DNA from: Streptomyces regalis
GTDB taxonomy: Bacteria > Actinomycetota > Actinomycetes > Streptomycetales > Streptomycetaceae
Direction: 5' to 3'
Length of the DNA: 10,868 bases
Assembly: GCF_001509475.1 (NCBI RefSeq)
Contig: NZ_LLZG01000090.1
Span: 1 to 10,868 of the forward strand
Shown here: positions 5,965 to 10,868 of the stretch, one piece after another
Layout of the letters: every line of letters starts with the position of its first letter
Numbering within the stretch: the first letter of the stretch is position 1
Notes under the pieces: generated by a model
Told to the model about the DNA's origin: nothing
Seen by the model: the letters and a program-made list of their open reading frames with translations, nothing else
The model's database searches: none
Program-made: the position numbers and the translations under genes

Positions 5965-8900
5965 GTGAACGACGAGGTGGGGGCGCCGGCCGGCGCGAGC
6001 ACGCTGCCGGAGGTCGACGACGTCCTGGCGGCGGCTCTTGAGGCTCAGGGCGAGGCGGGCGTACGGGCGTTGGGGCTGCTGCGGGATGCGCACCGGGTGC
6101 TGACCGGGGAGGGGTTCGTACGGCCGGCGGAGGTGGCCGCGGCGTGTGTGCGCTCCGCGGCGGACGCGCTGCTGAGCCTGCCCGGCGCCCTGGTCACGGC
6201 GGGCCTGAAGCCCGCGGCGAAGGACCTGCTGGCCGCGGTGGACGCCCTCCCGTCGCCGGTTGCCGCCGAGGATTCCCCGTCCGGCGAGCTGGCCGCCGGG
6301 GCCGCCAACTCCAGCCCCGGGGGCCCGGTGGGCGCGGGGTGGGAGCGGGTGTCGGCAGCGGCCGAGGTGCTGCGCGGCGAGCTGGAACGCCCGGGTGGCT
6401 TCCACCGGGCGCGAGCCCGCGGCATCGTCGAGCGGCTGACCGGGGTCACGCTCGGCGCGGCGCAGGAGACGGCGCTGGACGTGTGGGGAGCGGTCTACGG
6501 GGTGGCCTCGGGCATCCTGCACGGCAGCGCCGCCGGCCCCGGCGAGGCCGTCCAGCTGTACGCCGATCTCCTCGGCGCGGCCCACCAGTTGCTGGTGCCG
6601 CTGCCGGACCGGGCGGCCCGGGTCCTCGAACTCGCCGCCCTGACGCAGCCGGGCGCCGCCGAGGCCGCCGAACTCGCCCGCTGGTCGGACCCGCGCGCCA
6701 CCGACTACTTCTTCCGCTGTGGCCCGGCGCCGAGGTGGCTGAACGTGCTGCAGGAGCACGCGCCGCACCTGCTGATGCCGGACGGGGCGGTGGGCGGACG
6801 ATGGCCGGCCGCCCCGTTCCTCGAGCACGTCGCCGGCGCCGACCCGGATGCCGCCCGGGCGTGGCTGGCCGCACCTGCCGGCGAGGGCGCCGCCGCGGTC
6901 GCACGCGCGCAACAGGTCGCCGCGGCCGGCCGGTTGGCCCTGGACGGGCTGCTGGGCCTGGCCGTACGCCACCGGGACGTCGTCGACGCAGGCCAGCTGC
7001 GCGCCGTCCTCGCCGACCCCGGCGTACGGGACGGCGGGGGCCCGGCGGTGGGGGCGACGCTGCGCCTGGCAGCGAGGTGGGCGCGAGCGGTCCCGCGCAC
7101 CGAGCGGACGCGCGCGTGGATCCTCGTGGTGGAGGGGCTGCTGGCCGGCGCGGTCGACGACGAGCACGCCGGCCACCTGTCCCTGCGGGCCGTCGCCGAG
7201 CGCGCGGCCGCCGCCGAAGCCCGGGCCAAGAAGGCTCTGGCCGCCGGGGACGTCGCCGCGGCGGAAGCGGTGGTCGCGGCCGCGGTGGCCGGCGAGGAGG
7301 AGGCGCGGGAGCTGATCGCCAAGGAGACGGCCGCGCGTCTGCCCGGTCACGAGGCCGCGGCGCTGCTGCGCGAACTCGCGTGCACCGCCTACCCGGCCGG
7401 CCGCGCCGCCGGCGCGCACCCGAACATCACGGTGATCCGGGCCGTGCTGGCTGGCCTGCTCGCCCGCGACATCGCGCTGCTGCCCGAGGCCTCCCGACCG
7501 CTCGTCTTCGGCGGCGACCTCGACCTGGTGCACGCCGGTGATCCGGCCGCGTACGGCGGGCCGAGGCTGGCGCGCACCGTGCTCGACCTCGCCGCGGCGG
7601 ACGCGGACGCCGGCGTGCACCTGGCCGAGCGCACCCGCCCGCTGACCCGGGTGGCCCCGGTCGACGGCCGGCTGCACGACCGGCTGCTCGCCGCCCATCT
7701 CGCCGCCCGTCCGCCCGCCGGCGGATTGGCCGAACAGGAGTGGTGGGAGCAGGCCGTCGTGCTGGTCCCGCGCCTGCTGGCCGCCGAGCCCGCGCCGGAG
7801 CCCGCCCGCCTCCTCGACCTCGTGCTCGGCACCTGCCCGCCCGAGCGCGCCGTGCAGCTGGAGGCGGACGTTCGTATAGCGCTCGGCACCGCGCCGTCGG
7901 CCGCCCAGGTGGCCGAGGTCCTGCCCGCCGACGCCGAGCAGGACGACGGTCTCGCCGAGCCGCTCGCCTCGTGGCTGCGGGTGTGGGACTGGTCTCCCGT
8001 CCTGCCCGCGCGGCTGCTGGCCGACTGGGAGCCGGTGCTTGAGGCGGCGCGCCGCCTCAAGCCCGCCGGCCCGTCCGACCCGCGTACCGCGCCTGTGCTG
8101 GAGCCGCACAAGGCCGCCACAGTGCTGGACGCCGAGGACCTGGCCGAGGTGGCCGCCGGGCACGGTCCGGTGGCGGCCGCCGCCGCTCTGGCCACAGCCG
8201 ACGACGCCGGCGCCGACGGCTACGCGATGGTCCTGCACCGCCTCATCGCCACCGACCCGGCCGCCTGGACCGCCGACGTGCCCGCCGTCCTGGCCGCACT
8301 GCAGCTGCCGGAGCTCGGCGCGTTCTACCTCGCCGCGGCCGCCGTCCTCGCCGACCGCCCCGGCGCACTCCCCGGCTCTGCGCTCGCGGACGCCGTCACC
8401 GCGGCGCTCGACGTACGCCGCCGCCTCGACGAGACGACCTCCGCCACCGACACCGCGGCCGCCGACGACCGGAGCACCGCGGTGTTCTTCGCCGACCAGG
8501 CCCTGTTCGACCTGATCACCACCGTGTGGCGCACCGACACCGCCCTCGCCGACGACCAGGCGAAGGCCGTCCTGGCCCACCTGCACGCCCTGGCGGCCCC
8601 TCTAGCCCGCCAGGACACCCCCACCGACGGTCCCGGCCCGGCAGGCGGCGGGGGAGTGGACGCGGCGCTGCTGGGGTCGGATCCGGGAGTGCGGGCGCTG
8701 GGGTGCCTGCTCGAGTACGCCGTCCACCGGGCCCGCACGCAAGGGGAGATGCCCGCCGACGTCCTTCAGACGGTGGCCGGCGCGCTCGCCGCGCGCGGGG
8801 ACCAGGACGCGGTGGCCACCGCGATCGGGGTGCGCCTGCCCGCCCTGCACCGGCACGCCCCCGCCTTCGCCACCGACCACCGCACCGCGCTGTACGGTCT

Positions 8901-9612
8901 CGCCCCCGGCCGTCCCTCGCCGGCCGACTCCTGGCTGCGCTGGGGACCGTACGACCGCCAGGTCCTCGCCGCCCTGGAGCGTGCCGAGCTCCTCGCCGCG
9001 CTGCGCGACGCCGACCCCGGTCCGGCGCCCGGCGCCGCCGCCCACACGGCGGTCGTGCTCCTGGCCGACCCCGCCTTCCTGGGCGATCCGGCCGTCTTGT
9101 GGGCCGAGTTGGCCACAGGCACCGGGGGAGCGGACGCGGCCGGCCTGCTGCTGGCCGCCATCGCCTCCCGGACTCCGCGCACCGACGGCCCCGCCTGGCC
9201 CGATGCCGCCGAACGGCTGGCCGCGGCGGCCGACCTGTGGCGCGCCGCGCTCGCGGCCGGCCTGCCGTCCGGCGCCCTCGCCGGCGCGGGCGACTTCGCG
9301 GACACCGGCCTCGACGAGGACCTGTGGCTGTCCCTGACGCGGGCGAGCGCCGAGCACACCCCGGCCCTGACGGACGCCGACCTCGTCGCCGAACGCGCCG
9401 CCCGCCACCCCGACAGCGAGGACGCACTCCTCCTGGCCGCACAGCTGGTCACCCACCCCGCCGAGACCGGGCAGGACGCGGCCGTACGACGCCATGCCCG
9501 CGCCCTGCTGGACGCCGCCGCTGCCCGGCCCGCACACGAACACCCCGCCGTGCTACGGGCGTTGAGGGAAGCACTGGTCAACTCCGGAGACATCGACGCC
9601 GCCCAGGCCTGA
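5965..9612 (+). CDS. Very large Ala-rich helical-repeat protein of unknown function
   Basis: 1215 residues from a GTG; the open frame runs back to 4933 but the upstream part crosses the nuclease gene, terminator and repeat, so it is not coding. The frame has strong G/C third positions throughout. The protein looks almost wholly helical, like HEAT or TPR solenoids, without membrane segments or a nucleotide-binding loop that I can see. Low-complexity linkers are near 97-128 and 880-898; a charged Ala-rich coiled-coil-like stretch is near 411-460. An N-terminal segment WGAVYGVASGILHG (174-187) is followed by YFFRCGPAPRWLNVL (248-262) and RWPAAPFLEHVA (279-290). From memory, YFF...W...WP..PFL patterns recur in large uncharacterised bacterial helical proteins, some in defence-type contexts; I cannot name the family. 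A scaffold or sensor role is plausible. It ends by overlapping the convergent zinc-ribbon gene. Confidence 0.8.
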   Translation: MNDEVGAPAGASTLPEVDDVLAAALEAQGEAGVRALGLLRDAHRVLTGEGFVRPAEVAAACVRSAADALLSLPGALVTAGLKPAAKDLLAAVDALPSPVAAEDSPSGELAAGAANSSPGGPVGAGWERVSAAAEVLRGELERPGGFHRARARGIVERLTGVTLGAAQETALDVWGAVYGVASGILHGSAAGPGEAVQLYADLLGAAHQLLVPLPDRAARVLELAALTQPGAAEAAELARWSDPRATDYFFRCGPAPRWLNVLQEHAPHLLMPDGAVGGRWPAAPFLEHVAGADPDAARAWLAAPAGEGAAAVARAQQVAAAGRLALDGLLGLAVRHRDVVDAGQLRAVLADPGVRDGGGPAVGATLRLAARWARAVPRTERTRAWILVVEGLLAGAVDDEHAGHLSLRAVAERAAAAEARAKKALAAGDVAAAEAVVAAAVAGEEEARELIAKETAARLPGHEAAALLRELACTAYPAGRAAGAHPNITVIRAVLAGLLARDIALLPEASRPLVFGGDLDLVHAGDPAAYGGPRLARTVLDLAAADADAGVHLAERTRPLTRVAPVDGRLHDRLLAAHLAARPPAGGLAEQEWWEQAVVLVPRLLAAEPAPEPARLLDLVLGTCPPERAVQLEADVRIALGTAPSAAQVAEVLPADAEQDDGLAEPLASWLRVWDWSPVLPARLLADWEPVLEAARRLKPAGPSDPRTAPVLEPHKAATVLDAEDLAEVAAGHGPVAAAAALATADDAGADGYAMVLHRLIATDPAAWTADVPAVLAALQLPELGAFYLAAAAVLADRPGALPGSALADAVTAALDVRRRLDETTSATDTAAADDRSTAVFFADQALFDLITTVWRTDTALADDQAKAVLAHLHALAAPLARQDTPTDGPGPAGGGGVDAALLGSDPGVRALGCLLEYAVHRARTQGEMPADVLQTVAGALAARGDQDAVATAIGVRLPALHRHAPAFATDHRTALYGLAPGRPSPADSWLRWGPYDRQVLAALERAELLAALRDADPGPAPGAAAHTAVVLLADPAFLGDPAVLWAELATGTGGADAAGLLLAAIASRTPRTDGPAWPDAAERLAAAADLWRAALAAGLPSGALAGAGDFADTGLDEDLWLSLTRASAEHTPALTDADLVAERAARHPDSEDALLLAAQLVTHPAETGQDAAVRRHARALLDAAAARPAHEHPAVLRALREALVNSGDIDAAQA

Positions 9613-10350
9613 ACCGGCGTTCGACGGCGCCGAGCAGCTGCTCACGCGAGCCCGGCGGCCGACGCACTGCCGGGTGCTGCCGTGACCGGCGCGGTGGTTC
9701 AGGACGTCCTCCAGGACGAGGCCCGTCTCGTCCGCGACCTGGACCCGCCCGGCCAGCGGCGGCCGAGCCCTCCCCGACCCCGTCAGCTCAGCCGCGGTCA
9801 GCTCCACCCACACCACCGCCAGCCGCTCCGACAGCAACACCCGCGCCCACCGGCCCAGTTCAGCCCTGCGCACCCGCAGCGCCTCGTGCTTCTCGGCCAG
9901 CCGCGCCAGATGCCGGCATGCTGCGCACACCCGCCGCCCGTCGTGCTCGAGCAGCGGCAGCTGGCCAACGGCCCCGCACCCCTCACACCCCCGCCCGACT
10001 GCCCGCCGCTGTGCCGCGGCGGCCAGCTGGCGGCCGGTGGCCGTGGTGGGGACGGACTCGGCGACGGCGTACAGGTCGAACGTCTGTGGCTTCCCCCGCC
10101 AGTTGAAGTCGCGGACGCGGGCACGGACGGGACCGCCGGGACGCCGGGGCGGGTTGGCGTCGGCCAGCCGGGTCCGGGTGACCAGCCCGGCGGGAACCTC
10201 GCTCCAGCGCTCGTACCGCACGGGCCGGACCTCAGCCGCCGCGGCTGCCGCACCGATCCCGTCCGAAGCGGCGGCACCTCCCGCCGCCCGCTCCTCACCC
10301 GTCCCGCGCGTACCGTCGACTACGGCGACTGCTGAATTCGTGGCGCTCAA
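9553..10350 (-). CDS. Zinc-ribbon protein, C-terminus probably truncated or frameshifted
   Basis: 265 residues from a TTG start (10350-10348), supported by AAAGGA (10360-10365) 9 bases upstream. After an Ala/Gly-rich N-terminus comes a conserved-looking stretch RYERWSEVPAGLVTRTRLAD (45-64), then a zinc ribbon with C122-x2-C125 and C142-x2-C145, a charged helix (150-175) and a strand-like segment VVWVELT (179-185). It resembles a streptomycete family with a WSEVPxGLxTRTxL start and paired CxxC, seen in accessory elements; its function is not known to me. From about residue 218 the sequence turns Cys/Ser/Arg-rich and unlike the rest, and the last 60 bases are antisense to the end of the large gene. 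Another frame reads REQLLGAVERRFRPG here, which looks more like protein, so a frameshift or loss of the original end is likely. The first ~215 residues are the safe part. Confidence 0.65.
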   Translation of the reverse strand: MSATNSAVAVVDGTRGTGEERAAGGAAASDGIGAAAAAAEVRPVRYERWSEVPAGLVTRTRLADANPPRRPGGPVRARVRDFNWRGKPQTFDLYAVAESVPTTATGRQLAAAAQRRAVGRGCEGCGAVGQLPLLEHDGRRVCAACRHLARLAEKHEALRVRRAELGRWARVLLSERLAVVWVELTAAELTGSGRARPPLAGRVQVADETGLVLEDVLNHRAGHGSTRQCVGRRARVSSCSAPSNAGSGLGGVDVSGVDQCFPQRP

Positions 10351-10379
10351 TTCCCCAATTCCTTTCCGTGCCCTATCCT

Positions 10380-10526
10380 GTTACGGGTTGCCTTTCTCTC
10401 CCCGCAACTCCGTTACGTGTTACGCGTCCTTTCCGGAACCCGTAACAAACCTCTAATGGGATTCCCTCGGGGCTGACGCTCCCTCAATTCAAACGGATCC
10501 GTTTCTGATGCCATGTAACCCGTAAC
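10380..10526. repeat. Repeated AACCCGTAAC / GTTACG motifs
   Basis: AACCCGTAAC occurs at 10437-10446 and 10517-10526 on the plus strand and, inverted, as GTTACGGGTT at 10380-10389. GTTACG also occurs twice close together at 10412-10417 and 10419-10424. Five copies of the core in about 150 bases, in both orientations, between a leftward gene and a probable rightward one, look like sites for a dedicated regulator, or iterons of a replication origin. Confidence 0.6.
10491..10504. promoter_or_regulatory. Perfect 14-bp palindrome, possible operator
   Basis: AAACGGATCCGTTT is fully symmetric. It sits between the two right-hand AACCCGTAAC copies, and its core CGGATCCG is also the core of the 24-bp palindrome at 5905-5928. 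Confidence 0.4.
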
Positions 10527-10665
10527 AGAATACGTACCAATTCAGAGAGGTCTAGTCCACTCAGAACCAAGCATGGAAGATTGATCTGATGTACCGTCAG
10601 ACAGCAACGATCCGGCACCAGTCGCCAACCTCCCCTCGTTGCTGCCATACTGTAACCACAGCAGA

Positions 10666-10696
10666 CCGGGGCCGGGAAGCCCGGAGGGCGCCCCGG
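10666..10696 (+). other. Bulged GC hairpin in the presumed leader of the next gene
   Basis: CCGGGGC (10666-10672) pairs with GCCCCGG (10690-10696); an inner CGGG-AAG-CCCG (10673-10683) stacks on it, leaving a 6-base bulge on the 3' side. It lies about 170 bases before the right edge, so it could be a leader structure or a terminator-like element. Confidence 0.3.
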
Positions 10697-10868
10697 ACCC
10701 ACCCGGACCAGAGACACAAACCCCCTTAAACCGGAGACATTAAGCCTCTGAACAGGGAAAATAGAAGATCAGGCCGCTACCCAGACGGGGAGTCACGCCC
10801 GCCGGCACGGTGAATGCACCCGAGGCCGGCACCCGAGACCACGGGACAAAGACAACAGAGAGTAACGT

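Larger units (their letters stand above)
10351..10868. other. AT-richer control region at the right edge
   Basis: 518 bases without a credible gene (a 77-codon minus-strand frame at 10484-10717 has no ribosome binding site or protein-like composition). It holds repeated GTAAC-type motifs, a perfect AAACGGATCCGTTT palindrome, a GC-rich bulged hairpin (10666-10696) and a purine-rich tail ending GAGAGTAACGT. The tail reads like the leader and ribosome binding site of a rightward gene starting just beyond the window. A -10-like TACTGT at 10648-10653 could be its promoter, without a clear -35. The region would then serve two divergent genes. Confidence 0.5.

Noticed and set aside
5761..8586. 941-codon open frame on the minus strand
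   Set aside because: Antisense to the large gene, with low-complexity Gly/Arg/Gln/Val composition and no start signal.
10484..10717. 77-codon minus-strand frame in the right-edge region
   Set aside because: No ribosome binding site, covers a palindrome and a hairpin, and the product looks random.
1..10868. CRISPR array, tRNA or rRNA genes, transposase or integrase
   Set aside because: No regularly spaced repeats, no cloverleaf or rRNA sequence, and no frame with transposase or recombinase motifs.

Overview
The base composition (very GC-rich, with G or C at most third codon positions), the GTG and TTG starts, and a leaderless-looking gene all point to a Streptomyces or close actinomycete. 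The gene content is mostly poorly characterised, with long intergenic regions full of dyads, so this looks like an accessory region (chromosome arm, plasmid or integrated element) rather than a core locus. I see no rRNA, tRNA, transposase, integrase or CRISPR array.

Left part (1-2101): a leftward gene for a small two-helix membrane protein (248-1045) and a rightward gene for a 240-residue helical protein (1379-2101) diverge from a shared 333-base control region. A long, apparently gene-free stretch follows (2102-2999), rich in palindromes.

Centre (3000-5456): a tight two-gene operon. The first gene encodes a 654-residue protein with a DGNSR motif that recalls the DGQHR/ParB-like superfamily. 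The second starts one base inside the stop of the first and encodes a 137-residue protein with a recognisable GIY-YIG nuclease core. A 15-bp perfect hairpin ends the operon. The bases just after it (5513-5607) match the first 93 bases of the window, including a 44-base perfect match, so membrane gene, 240-residue gene and operon sit between direct repeats about 5.5 kb apart. This is the best candidate for an undescribed system here: a DNA-binding-type protein paired with a small nuclease. Its function is inference.

Right part (5965-10868): a very large Ala-rich helical protein (1215 residues) is read from a probable leaderless GTG, just downstream of a perfect 24-bp palindrome. It converges on, and overlaps by 60 bases, a leftward gene for a CxxC...CxxC zinc-ribbon protein whose C-terminus looks broken. 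The last 518 bases form an AT-richer control region with repeated AACCCGTAAC/GTTACG motifs, which probably also serves a rightward gene beyond the window.
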